Shown: positions 1 through 6,771 of the stretch, piece by piece | How the letters are laid out: each line of letters starts with the position of its first letter | Position numbering within the stretch: the first letter of the stretch is position 1 | Position numbers and translations under genes: made by a program | Assembly (NCBI GenBank): GCA_025355115.1 | Contig: JANXLO010000456.1 | Coordinates: 1-9,835 of the forward strand | Length of the DNA: 9,835 bases | Direction of reading: 5' to 3' | DNA from: Chthonomonadaceae bacterium | Lineage (GTDB): Bacteria > Armatimonadota > Chthonomonadetes > Chthonomonadales > Chthonomonadaceae | Notes under the pieces: model-generated | Told to the model about the DNA's origin: nothing | Seen by the model: only the letters and a program-made list of their open reading frames with translations | The model's database searches: none

Positions 1-822
1 GAGGCGGGCGGGCAGGCCGAGGTAGAGGTTGTCGACATGGTAGCCGCCCTCGTTGGAGCCGGTGTAGACGGCGCAGGGCAGAACGCGCTTGCGGTCGTTG
101 ATGACAGAGTCGATCATCTGCGCGAGTGCGGCGGAGGGGGCATAGAAGGCGCTGCCGGTCTTCAGCAACGCGACGATCTCGCCGCCGCCTTTGCGGGCGC
201 GGGTCACGATCTCTTCGAGACGCGCGGGGGCGATCAGACTGGCGATCGGGATCCCTGCAATGTTGGTGCTGCCGACGAGCGGCACCATGTCGTCCCCATG
301 ACCGCCCAGAACGTAGGCGTTGACGTCCGCCACGCTCGCGCCGGTCTCCATCGCGAGGAAAGTGCGGAAACGAGCGGTGTCGAGGATGCCCGCCTGACCG
401 AAGACTCGGTGCGGGGGAAATCCGCTTTCTAAAAGCGCTATGTGGCACATGGCATCAAGCGGATTTGTCAGCAGAATCAGAATTGTATTCGGCGACTCCT
501 TGACGACAGCGCGGGCCACATCCCGAACGATGCCCCCGTTCACTTTCAGCAAATCGTCGCGGCTCATTCCTGGCTTGCGCGGCAGGCCGCTCGTGATGAC
601 GACGATATCGCTGTTGACCGTGTCGCTCCAGCTGTTCGTCCCGGTGATCTTCGCATCCGACCCGATGATGGGCATGGCTTCGAGCATGTCCAACGCTTTG
701 CCCTGCGGCATTCCCTCCACGATGTCGTAGAGAACGATGTCCACATCTCCGCGCACTGCCAGCCAGTGGGCCAGCGTCGCGCCGGTCTGTCCAGCGCCGA
801 CGATGGTGATTTTTTTACGCAT
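1..822 (-). CDS. mdh: malate dehydrogenase, NAD-dependent (3' end cut by window)
   Basis: This enzyme interconverts malate and oxaloacetate with NAD in the cytoplasm (TCA cycle). The 274 visible residues begin MRKKITIVGAG. They hold the Rossmann glycine loop (residues 9-14), an acidic Asp33 at the end of strand 2 that favours NAD over NADP, and the substrate loop PRKPGMSRDD (81-90). Arg82 and Arg88 in that loop are the malate-specific substitution that separates this branch from lactate dehydrogenase. Further visible residues are TNP (119-121), the catalytic Asp148/Arg151 in ILDTAR, and the active-site histidine in GGHGD (173-177). The family is about 310 residues, so roughly 35 C-terminal residues lie outside the window. 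The ATG at 822 is preceded by GAGGA at 8 bases. The glycine loop reads GAGQTGA where the family usually has GAGNVGA, a conservative oddity. It lies downstream of csaB on the same strand with its own promoter candidate, so I infer a metabolic gene independent of the envelope pair. Confidence 0.96.
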   Translation of the reverse strand, partial: MRKKITIVGAGQTGATLAHWLAVRGDVDIVLYDIVEGMPQGKALDMLEAMPIIGSDAKITGTNSWSDTVNSDIVVITSGLPRKPGMSRDDLLKVNGGIVRDVARAVVKESPNTILILLTNPLDAMCHIALLESGFPPHRVFGQAGILDTARFRTFLAMETGASVADVNAYVLGGHGDDMVPLVGSTNIAGIPIASLIAPARLEEIVTRARKGGGEIVALLKTGSAFYAPSAALAQMIDSVINDRKRVLPCAVYTGSNEGGYHVDNLYLGLPARL

Positions 823-893
823 GAATCTATTCCTCAGTCCTTGGTTTTGGGCGTCTGTTCGCGGAGGCACCGCAAAACGGTTCGTCCCCTTGG

Positions 894-922
894 ATTGTAC
901 CGAATACGGAGGGGAAAGTCCA
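894..922 (-). promoter_or_regulatory. sigma-70-like promoter of mdh
   Basis: Read on the minus strand there is TGGACT (917-922, 4 of 6 consensus), a 17-base spacer and TACAAT (894-899, 5 of 6). This would start a transcript near 887 and give a leader of about 65 bases before the mdh ATG. Spacing and -10 quality are good. It is the only strong candidate in the gap between csaB and mdh. Consensus matching by eye only. Confidence 0.55.
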
Positions 923-972
923 TGTTTGCCGTCAGTTCTGTACAGCAACTCCGCGGTGACGCGGATCTCGCT

Positions 973-993
973 TTCATCAGCGTTACTGATGAA
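973..993 (-). other. hairpin with the csaB stop codon in its loop
   Basis: A perfect 8-base inverted repeat (TTCATCAG at 973-980, CTGATGAA at 986-993) encloses a 5-base loop. On the minus strand that loop contains the TAA stop of csaB (983-985). A second, GC-rich 6-base stem with a 4-base loop follows at 950-965. Neither is followed by a run of T on the minus strand, so they are not canonical intrinsic terminators. They could stabilise the 3' end of the csaB message or help Rho-dependent ending. Confidence 0.4.
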
Positions 994-2134
994 TTGGTGA
1001 ATGTCTGTTGAGGAGAGTGAGGGCGCAGTCGGCGTTGCTAAGTGCTAGTCGCTCCAGTTCGGGGGCTCGGGCGCGGAGCGCAGCGGAGCGGGAGGAACGT
1101 TCAGAGAGGATTGCGGCGACGCGGTCTGTCACCTCGGCGGGGTCGAAGCCGCGCCAGTGCTCCAGCGAGTCGGCGAGGTCGAGGCTGCGCATAAGGCTCT
1201 CGACTTTCGGGTCGTAGGATAGGGCGAACGGCGGGACCGCGGCGCGGGCCGCAAATATGAGGGTGTGGAGGCGCATCGCGACGACCGCCTGCATTCGCGC
1301 CACCAGACCTAGCAGGACGTCCGGCGAGTAGGGGCCGCGCACGACGGGGAAGGCGGAGGGATCGCCAGTCAAAGCCGCGACGGTCTCCGCGAAGGTCGCA
1401 TCGCCCGGAGACTGCATCGGCAGCAGAACCACGCGATGCCCAGTCCGGCGGCGAAGCAGCGTGAGAAGCTGGGCGTAGGAGTCGAGAGGGGATTCGCCTG
1501 CACCGCCCCAAGGGCGGAGGGCTACGCCGATAAGCGGCTCATCAACGGGCAAGCCCTCGGCCCGGAAAAGCGCGTCCACTGCCTCGGTGGATGCTGGCGC
1601 GAGCGCGAATGCCGGGTCCGCGGTCATCTCCATCGGGGGGCGGCGGACACCCAGTGACTGCAAAAGCCGCAGTGAGGGCTCATCGCGCACGGTAATGTAG
1701 TCTGCGCGATTGGCGACGATGCGGACGAGTGCACGGGACAGCGAGCGACGGAACGGCCCCATTCCCTGCGCATAGAGCATTACCGGCACCCGGTGGCTAT
1801 TGGCAAGGCGCACCACCCAGAGGTAGTAGAGCAGCGACCTCATACTCGTGGTGTCCTGGAGCAGACTGCCTCCGCCCGAAATGAGAAGATCGCTGTGTCG
1901 GAGGGTCGAACGCAGCGACGTCAGCTTCATGCGCTCGACCGACGGCAGGCCGTGCATTCGCGTCGTCTCAGCCGGGCTCTGTGAAAACACTGTCAACTGA
2001 ACGCGGTCGCCCGCCTGCCGCGCAAACGAGGTTCGAATTCCCGCCAGCACCGCCTCATCCCCTGCATTGCCGCAGCCGTAGTAGCCGGAGACCGCCACCT
2101 GATACGCCGATGTTGTGCGGACGGGCAGGCTCAC
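983..2134 (-). CDS. csaB: polysaccharide pyruvyl transferase CsaB
   Basis: CsaB transfers a pyruvyl group from phosphoenolpyruvate to a sugar of a cell-envelope polysaccharide. In Bacillus anthracis the pyruvate ketal is the ligand for SLH-domain surface proteins. The protein has 383 residues, normal for the family. Family hallmarks are the N-terminal GYYGCGNAGDEAVL loop (17-30), SGGGSLLQD (86-94), YAQGMGP (121-127), AMRLHTLIFA (286-295) and SYDPKV (306-311). There is no signal peptide, so it acts on the cytoplasmic side. The start is GTG at 2134: AAGGAG lies 6 bases upstream, inside the end of the preceding gene, and the GTGA overlaps that gene's TGA stop by 4 bases, which indicates translational coupling. 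I see no SLH-domain protein in the window, so the pyruvylated polymer and its reader are unknown here. Confidence 0.95.
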   Translation of the reverse strand: MSLPVRTTSAYQVAVSGYYGCGNAGDEAVLAGIRTSFARQAGDRVQLTVFSQSPAETTRMHGLPSVERMKLTSLRSTLRHSDLLISGGGSLLQDTTSMRSLLYYLWVVRLANSHRVPVMLYAQGMGPFRRSLSRALVRIVANRADYITVRDEPSLRLLQSLGVRRPPMEMTADPAFALAPASTEAVDALFRAEGLPVDEPLIGVALRPWGGAGESPLDSYAQLLTLLRRRTGHRVVLLPMQSPGDATFAETVAALTGDPSAFPVVRGPYSPDVLLGLVARMQAVVAMRLHTLIFAARAAVPPFALSYDPKVESLMRSLDLADSLEHWRGFDPAEVTDRVAAILSERSSRSAALRARAPELERLALSNADCALTLLNRHSPIHQ

Positions 2135-4278
2135 GCTTCACTCCTTTTGCGCGAAATGGGCGGGGTTGGCGGAGGTAAGTCGGGCGCGCCAACGCTGCTC
2201 TGACGCGGGGCAGGCAGCAGACGCTCGGCCAGCAGGAATATTCCGCTCCCCACGAGCGTGCCCAGCACTAGCCCGATCCCGTCCCGCCAGAGCGATATGA
2301 TGAGCGGTGTGTGGACATGGCAGAAGGTGTTAAGCAGCGATACCTGACCTAGACTGCCGAAGACGAAGCAGGGGATGCCCAACCTCTTCCTCCCGCGCCA
2401 CCACCAGGCCAGCCCGATAATGAAGAGCGGATGACCGACGAGAAACTCCTTGGTGCGCGGGCGGACAGGCAGAACGCGGTCGAGCAGTGCGCGAACTTTC
2501 AGCTCCGACCCTGAGACGCCCACTCCCGCATCGTTGCCCGTTCGCGCCACGATAAGAAGCACTGCGGCCAGAGCGACGATGCCGACGATGAGCATCCCAA
2601 AACGGGCAGGCTCCTGCATCGCGGCGCGAAACTGATTGGCGGCGCGGGCCTTCCAGCGGCTCCAGGTCTCCTCAGGCAACACCACTCCACCGGCAACGGC
2701 CACGAGCGCGACCACAATTAGCGGCACGGCGTGCTGAGCCTTTATGCCGAGGAACTGACTGGCATGCACCATAAAGGTCCGCGTTGCCAACAGCCCAACC
2801 ACATGCACAATCCCAATGCCCGTGATGGCGCTCGCCAGCAGCAGGGACTTGATGGCCGCGAACAGACTGGCTGTGGGAGAGAGGGGAGAAGCGAGTGCAC
2901 TGCGAGGAAAGGTGCGCAGACAGGCGACCGCGGGGAAGGCGATGCCTGCGAGCAGTGCGACGATCTTGCGGCCCGTCTCATCAAGCCTCCACGCCACCAG
3001 AGCGCAGAGGAGACTCAGCAGAGCCAGCAAGAGGGCGGAGGCGGAACTGGGCAGGGGCACTGCTGCACGAATCATCCAGACGATCCCCGCTGCCGTGCCA
3101 AGTCCCATCAGCGCGAAAAGCAGCGTCGGAACGCCTGTCTCCTCGTAGCGCCGCGCCGCTCCGAATCGCAGTTCGCCACCTGTGACTGCGCCTCCATGCG
3201 CGATGCCCCGGGCGACCTTATCCACGAATTTCAGGTTGTCGGCGACGGGGTCTTCACCTGCAAACGTGAGCAGGCGGACGTAACAGAAGCGGATGTTGCG
3301 CTCACGGGCCGCCTTCGCGAACCGATCCACCGCCTCGACCTCGTCCATCTGGCCGAGCTCCGCTGTCTGGATGCTGTGGACGCGCACGAAATCGCCGTGT
3401 AGGGCCGCACTTAGCTTCTCGTCGCCCTTCTGCTTTCCAAACTCTACAGCTCCGTAGGCAAGCCCCGTAGAGGGCAACGGTGCCATCGCCTCTGGATCGG
3501 ACGAAGGGAGCTTTGGAGGGGAATTTGGGTCGCGAAACAGGTCGGCGACCTGCTTCTCCAGCCCTCGGTAGCCGACGACTTCCTCACCGCTGAAGATGAT
3601 CGTCGTCACGCCCTGCTTCGCTAAGCTCTGCAACACCGCTTGAGCACTGAGGGGGCTTACCCCCTGAAAGTTGCCGATGCGCCCTGCGACGCGCAGGCCC
3701 GTTGCCATAGCCATGGCCATCGCCTCGTTCGGCAGCCCAACTCCGAGAGTCCGCAGGCTCTGATAGTCCAGCGAGACGAAGGTGACGGGAGACGGTTGAC
3801 CGGGGGTCGAGAGGGGGGGCGGAAACCCTCTCGCTTCTGGCAGCACGAACTCGGTCGCGGTGATTCCCGAGGGATTGGTCGGAGTGGAGGTTGCGCGCAG
3901 ATTATGCAGGGTCAAGGCCGCCTGAATGCGCCTCAGTGTCTCCGGCGAGTCAACCACTACTTGCGTGATCGGCCTGCCGGACGGGAGCAGAACCCTGGTC
4001 GGCCGCGCCGCTCCGCTCTGCTCGAGGGTCGTCAGAGTGTCCTCCTGAACCACCATTGTGCTGACGCCCTGCGCGTGAAAGGCCCCGAGCAGGCCGGGCA
4101 GGGCCTGGCCAGAGGACTGCGCGAGCTGCGTCACCTCCTGCCATTCGAGCGCGATCTCAACGCGCCGATTGCGTGCCTCGACTCGGTATCGCTTTGCCGT
4201 CGCCGACAGTCCCGCCACGAGCCCAACCAGTATCAGAACGGTCAACAATCCGGAGAATCTACGAAGAGAGGTTTGCAT
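2131..4278 (-). CDS. DUF5693 family polytopic membrane protein
   Basis: 715 residues. A membrane anchor (about 8-28) is followed by a large soluble region (about 30-380). A C-terminal half then carries roughly eight hydrophobic segments (near 385-404, 413-430, 437-453, 476-497, 517-534, 560-578, 612-626 and 665-686), so the soluble part probably faces the periplasm. The VRPRTKEFLVGHP stretch (605-617) and the QVSLLNTFCHVHTPL stretch (645-659) match what I recall as the most conserved parts of DUF5693 proteins, often encoded beside csaB. No biochemical role is established. From the 4-base overlap with csaB I infer a role in making, exporting or modifying the pyruvylated polymer, analogous in position to the membrane protein CsaA of Bacillus anthracis. 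I chose ATG 4278 because AGGA lies 6 bases upstream and it puts the hydrophobic anchor at the N-terminus. An in-frame start at 4368 would add 30 unlikely residues. Confidence 0.87.
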   Translation of the reverse strand: MQTSLRRFSGLLTVLILVGLVAGLSATAKRYRVEARNRRVEIALEWQEVTQLAQSSGQALPGLLGAFHAQGVSTMVVQEDTLTTLEQSGAARPTRVLLPSGRPITQVVVDSPETLRRIQAALTLHNLRATSTPTNPSGITATEFVLPEARGFPPPLSTPGQPSPVTFVSLDYQSLRTLGVGLPNEAMAMAMATGLRVAGRIGNFQGVSPLSAQAVLQSLAKQGVTTIIFSGEEVVGYRGLEKQVADLFRDPNSPPKLPSSDPEAMAPLPSTGLAYGAVEFGKQKGDEKLSAALHGDFVRVHSIQTAELGQMDEVEAVDRFAKAARERNIRFCYVRLLTFAGEDPVADNLKFVDKVARGIAHGGAVTGGELRFGAARRYEETGVPTLLFALMGLGTAAGIVWMIRAAVPLPSSASALLLALLSLLCALVAWRLDETGRKIVALLAGIAFPAVACLRTFPRSALASPLSPTASLFAAIKSLLLASAITGIGIVHVVGLLATRTFMVHASQFLGIKAQHAVPLIVVALVAVAGGVVLPEETWSRWKARAANQFRAAMQEPARFGMLIVGIVALAAVLLIVARTGNDAGVGVSGSELKVRALLDRVLPVRPRTKEFLVGHPLFIIGLAWWWRGRKRLGIPCFVFGSLGQVSLLNTFCHVHTPLIISLWRDGIGLVLGTLVGSGIFLLAERLLPAPRQSSVGAPDLPPPTPPISRKRSEA

Positions 4279-4358
4279 GCGTTTCCTGACCAACAGTCTG
4301 TAAAATGAGGAGCAGGCGCCGCGAGACGACGCGGCTGAATTTCCTGCGAAGCAGCAGG

Positions 4359-4388
4359 ATTGTGGCACGAAACGCGCCTCGATATCAA
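4359..4388 (-). promoter_or_regulatory. candidate promoter of the DUF5693-csaB pair
   Basis: On the minus strand TTGATA (4383-4388, 5 of 6 consensus), an 18-base spacer and CACAAT (4359-4364, 4 of 6) form a plausible sigma-70-like promoter. Its transcript would start near 4352, leaving a leader of about 74 bases. A small 6-base stem (TCCTGC/GCAGGA) lies within that leader at about 4341-4358. By-eye match only. Confidence 0.4.
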
Positions 4389-4406
4389 GGCTCGAACGGG
4401 TATCAT
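4379..4406 (+). promoter_or_regulatory. candidate promoter of the M2 peptidase gene
   Basis: TCGATA (4379-4384, 4 of 6 consensus), a 16-base spacer and TATCAT (4401-4406, 5 of 6) would start a transcript near 4413, about 58 bases before the ATG. It shares bases with the -35 box of the opposing promoter candidate. By-eye match only. Confidence 0.35.
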
Positions 4407-4470
4407 TTTGTGGTAAGACGGAGCAGACGGAGTTTCGTTTCAGCCTCGCGAGGAAGGGAGCCTATTGGCT

Positions 4471-6075
4471 ATGAGTGCGGACAACGAATTGCAAACATTT
4501 ATCGAGGGTCATGTCGCGGTGGTCGCGCCGTTAAGCCGCGAGTGCTATCTGGCGGAGTGGGAGATGCAGACCACGAGCAGTCCTGCAAGCAAAGATCACG
4601 TCGCCAAACTGCGTGAACGACTGACGAAAGTCTACGCCAACCCGGAGGAGTACGCTTTCCTGGTCGGCTTGAATGGCGAAGCCTTCGCTGACACCCTGCT
4701 AGCTCGGCAGCACCTGCTCCTGCGTAACGCTTACGCAGGCAGCCAGATGGCCCCGGAAGTCATCGACGAGATGATCGCTCTGGAGGTGGGAATAGAGGAC
4801 ACCTTCAACAATTTTCGGGCCGTCGTGCGAGGGGAAGAGTTGAGTGACAATGCCCTTGATGAAACGTTGCTTCTCTCCGACGACCCCGTACTGCGCCGTG
4901 AGACCTGGGAGTCGAGCCAGGCGGTGGGAGGCGCGGTCTCGGAGCGCGTCCTCCAGTTGGTGCGTTTGCGCAACCGCGAGGCCCGTCGCCTCGGTTTCAC
5001 CGACTACTACGCCATGAGCCTCGAGCTTCAGGAGCTCGACGCCGTCCGCTTGTTCGTCCTGCTCGATGATCTCCACCTGCAGAGCGAGCCGCTATGGCAT
5101 GTCTACAAGGCAGAGCTGGACGCACAGCTCGCCGCCAAGTTCCAAACGACGCCTGCATCGCTCCGTCCCTGGCACTTCCATAGCAAATTCTTTCAGGAGC
5201 CTGGCCCTGGCAAGGCCGATCTGGACCGCTTCTTCGCGGACAAGGATCTCGAAAAGATCACGTCCGAATTCTTCAACGCCATCGGACTGCCGACGGACGA
5301 CCTGCTCAAAATATCTGACCTATATGAGCGTCCGGGCAAGTGCCAGCACGCCTTCTGCATCAATATAGACCGGGCGGGCGATGTGCGCGTCCTTTGCAAC
5401 AATCGTCCCAACGAGCGCTGGATGAGCACGACGCTGCACGAGTTTGGCCACGCCGTCTACGACAAATTTTTGGATCCATCACTGCCTTACTTGCTTCGCG
5501 AGCCAGCTCACATCATGACCACGGAGGCGATCGCGCAGTTCATGGGCCGCCTTACCAAGAACGCGGACTGGCTGGCGGCCTATGCTGGCGTCGCGCCTGA
5601 TGATGCGGCACGCATCGCCTCAACGGCCCGCCATGAGGTTCGCGACTACCTGCTGGTCTTCATGCGCTGGTGCTTTGTCATGGCTCATTTCGAGCGCGAG
5701 CTCTACAGAGACCCAGAGCAGGACCTGAACTCGCTATGGTGGACATTGAAGGCGAAATATCAGGGCCTCATCCCGCCCGAAGGCCGCAATGCCCCGGACT
5801 GGGCTGCGAAAATCCATCTAGCGACAGCCCCCGTATACTATCACAACTACCTGCTCGGGGAGATGGTCGCATCGCAGCTACTCCAGCACATCACGTCGGC
5901 CGTGCTGGAAGGAGAGCCCGCCTCCGCGCTGGTCACAAGCCCAAAAGTGGGGGCTTACCTCGAGGCCGAGCTGTTCCGCCCAGGGGCCATCCTTCCGTGG
6001 GAAGAGTGGCTTCAGCGCGCGACGCACGCGCCCCTCGATCCCGCCCACTTCGTCGGTCAGCTTCATAGTTTATGA
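4471..6075 (+). CDS. M2-family (ACE-like) zinc metallopeptidase, cytoplasmic
   Basis: A gluzincin peptidase of 534 residues. Clan members use HExxH and a downstream Glu to bind one zinc; M2 enzymes remove dipeptides from peptide C-termini. Here HEFGH lies at 323-327 and the likely third ligand Glu352 in MTTEAIAQ. This gives 25 residues from the second His, close to the 24 of human ACE. Other visible blocks are RLGFTDYYAMSL (about 173-184), GKCQHAFC (289-296), DVRVLCNNRPNERWM (304-318), LLREPAHIMTTEA (341-353) and VYYHNYLLGE (455-464). The last probably carries the C-terminal His/Tyr substrate-binding residues. No signal peptide is present, so unlike animal ACE it should be cytoplasmic and perhaps recycles peptides. 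The start is ATG 4471; an in-frame TTG at 4465 is closer to AGGAAGGGAG (4451-4460) and cannot be excluded. An M3 (oligopeptidase-like) label is the main alternative, because the two families share the fold. It is divergent from the DUF5693 gene. Confidence 0.85.
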   Translation: MSADNELQTFIEGHVAVVAPLSRECYLAEWEMQTTSSPASKDHVAKLRERLTKVYANPEEYAFLVGLNGEAFADTLLARQHLLLRNAYAGSQMAPEVIDEMIALEVGIEDTFNNFRAVVRGEELSDNALDETLLLSDDPVLRRETWESSQAVGGAVSERVLQLVRLRNREARRLGFTDYYAMSLELQELDAVRLFVLLDDLHLQSEPLWHVYKAELDAQLAAKFQTTPASLRPWHFHSKFFQEPGPGKADLDRFFADKDLEKITSEFFNAIGLPTDDLLKISDLYERPGKCQHAFCINIDRAGDVRVLCNNRPNERWMSTTLHEFGHAVYDKFLDPSLPYLLREPAHIMTTEAIAQFMGRLTKNADWLAAYAGVAPDDAARIASTARHEVRDYLLVFMRWCFVMAHFERELYRDPEQDLNSLWWTLKAKYQGLIPPEGRNAPDWAAKIHLATAPVYYHNYLLGEMVASQLLQHITSAVLEGEPASALVTSPKVGAYLEAELFRPGAILPWEEWLQRATHAPLDPAHFVGQLHSL

Positions 6076-6190
6076 CCTGGGTCGCTCCTCTCTGGAGAAA
6101 AGCAGAGCTTAGCGGAGCAATGAAACGCTTATGAAAAAGACACGTATTCATTTCAGGAGAGCGGAAAAACTTCTCGCAGGCCGATCTCCA

Positions 6191-6200
6191 TGCATATGCA
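6191..6200. promoter_or_regulatory. 10-base perfect palindrome upstream of the small exported gene
   Basis: TGCATATGCA is a perfect inverted repeat 38-47 bases upstream of the GTG start at 6238, in a 162-base gap where I find no convincing -35/-10 pair. Its position would suit an operator, but a 10-base palindrome can occur by chance. No regulator gene lies nearby. Confidence 0.2.
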
Positions 6201-6237
6201 ATCCTTAACCAACACAGTTCTCAGGGAGGCGAAAACA

Positions 6238-6576
6238 GTGAGTAAAACGATTTGGCTCAAAGTATGGGCATGTGTTCTTATGCTGGCATTCACGGCGGGG
6301 ACAGTCAGCTTCCCTGTCGCTGCGATGGCGCAGTCCAGCACAACGACCAGCGGCCAACCGACGGTGAAGAGGAAAAACTTTGCGCAGCGGCACACGACCA
6401 TGACGGGGATCACGGGCGGCGTGGCGGCCTATAAGATCGCCAAGAAGACCGGGAACAACCGGGCAATGGCTGGCAGAAAAAAGAACTTCGCGCAGCGCCA
6501 TCCGATCATGACGGGGATTGCGGCAGGTGTCGTGACGCGCAAAATTGCGAAAGACAGCGGCAAGAACAAGAAGTAA
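6238..6576 (+). CDS. small exported basic protein with two copies of a KNFAQRH motif
   Basis: I do not recognise a named family. The 112-residue product has a clear signal peptide: a basic start, a hydrophobic core at about 9-28 and an AMA/Q cleavage site after residue 31. This leaves about 81 mature residues that are rich in Lys and Arg with a single Asp. The mature part has a Ser/Thr-rich linker and two 29-residue units 36 residues apart (44-72 and 80-108). Each unit reads K-N-F-A-Q-R-H, two variable residues, M-T-G-I, two variable, G-V, three variable, K-I-A-K, and a closing Gly two residues later. From residue 46 to 72, 18 of 27 positions are identical. I chose GTG 6238 because AGGGAGG lies 8 bases upstream; an in-frame ATG at 6190 has no ribosome site and would bury the signal peptide behind 16 residues. 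It is monocistronic, ending at a strong terminator. It could bind nucleic acid, membrane or an anionic polymer, but nothing here decides. Confidence 0.8.
   Translation: MSKTIWLKVWACVLMLAFTAGTVSFPVAAMAQSSTTTSGQPTVKRKNFAQRHTTMTGITGGVAAYKIAKKTGNNRAMAGRKKNFAQRHPIMTGIAAGVVTRKIAKDSGKNKK
6367..6561 (+). repeat. two-unit tandem protein repeat inside the small exported gene
   Basis: Unit 1 occupies 6367-6453 and unit 2 6475-6561, a spacing of 108 bases (36 codons). The units are alike in protein but use different synonymous codons for the shared residues: the Phe of the motif is TTT in one and TTC in the other, and the His CAC against CAT. The duplication is therefore old and kept at the protein level, not a recent DNA duplication. 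Confidence 0.75.
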
Positions 6577-6587
6577 ATCTCGTCAGG

Positions 6588-6621
6588 AAGCGGTCGGCAG
6601 CCAGTCTGCCGACCGCTTTTT
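6588..6621 (+). terminator. intrinsic terminator after the small exported gene
   Basis: A perfect 13-base stem (AAGCGGTCGGCAG at 6588-6600 pairing with CTGCCGACCGCTT at 6606-6618) with a 5-base loop is followed by an uninterrupted run of five T (6617-6621). It begins 11 bases after the TAA stop and should isolate the ABC-F gene from upstream transcription. Confidence 0.92.
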
Positions 6622-6658
6622 GCTGCGTAGTGCGACATGATTTTTCAGCGCAACTAAT

Positions 6659-6687
6659 TTGGGATAAGGCGGGCATTTCCCTATATC
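6659..6687 (+). promoter_or_regulatory. candidate promoter of the ABC-F gene
   Basis: TTGGGA (6659-6664, 4 of 6 consensus), a 17-base spacer and TATATC (6682-6687, 4 of 6) lie just after the terminator. They would give a leader of about 78 bases. A promoter is expected here because the terminator cuts the gene off from those upstream. The exact boxes are a by-eye guess. Confidence 0.4.
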
Positions 6688-6771
6688 TGTTGAAGGTGCC
6701 CGTCAGTCGTAACAGCCGTTAAAGCACTTTGGGGTGCGGGAATGCATCGCCTGTGAGGTAAACTCTACATT

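Noticed and set aside
37..1011. Plus-strand open frames at the left edge (37-432 and 442-1011)
   Set aside because: They run antisense to mdh, whose motifs are unmistakable on the minus strand, and they continue over its promoter region.
2731..4308. Two plus-strand open frames of about 220 codons (2731-3402 and 3640-4308)
   Set aside because: Both are antisense to the DUF5693 gene, and their products are low-complexity, rich in Arg, Gln and His, and without recognisable domains. They are shadows of the real gene.
4305..4616. A 103-codon plus-strand frame spanning the divergent intergenic region
   Set aside because: It overlaps the start of the M2 peptidase in another frame, has an Arg-rich composition and no ribosome site, and would cross both promoter candidates.
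6190..6237. The ATG at 6190 as start of the small exported protein
   Set aside because: There is no ribosome site before it and it would place 16 extra residues before the signal peptide, while GTG 6238 has AGGGAGG at 8 bases.
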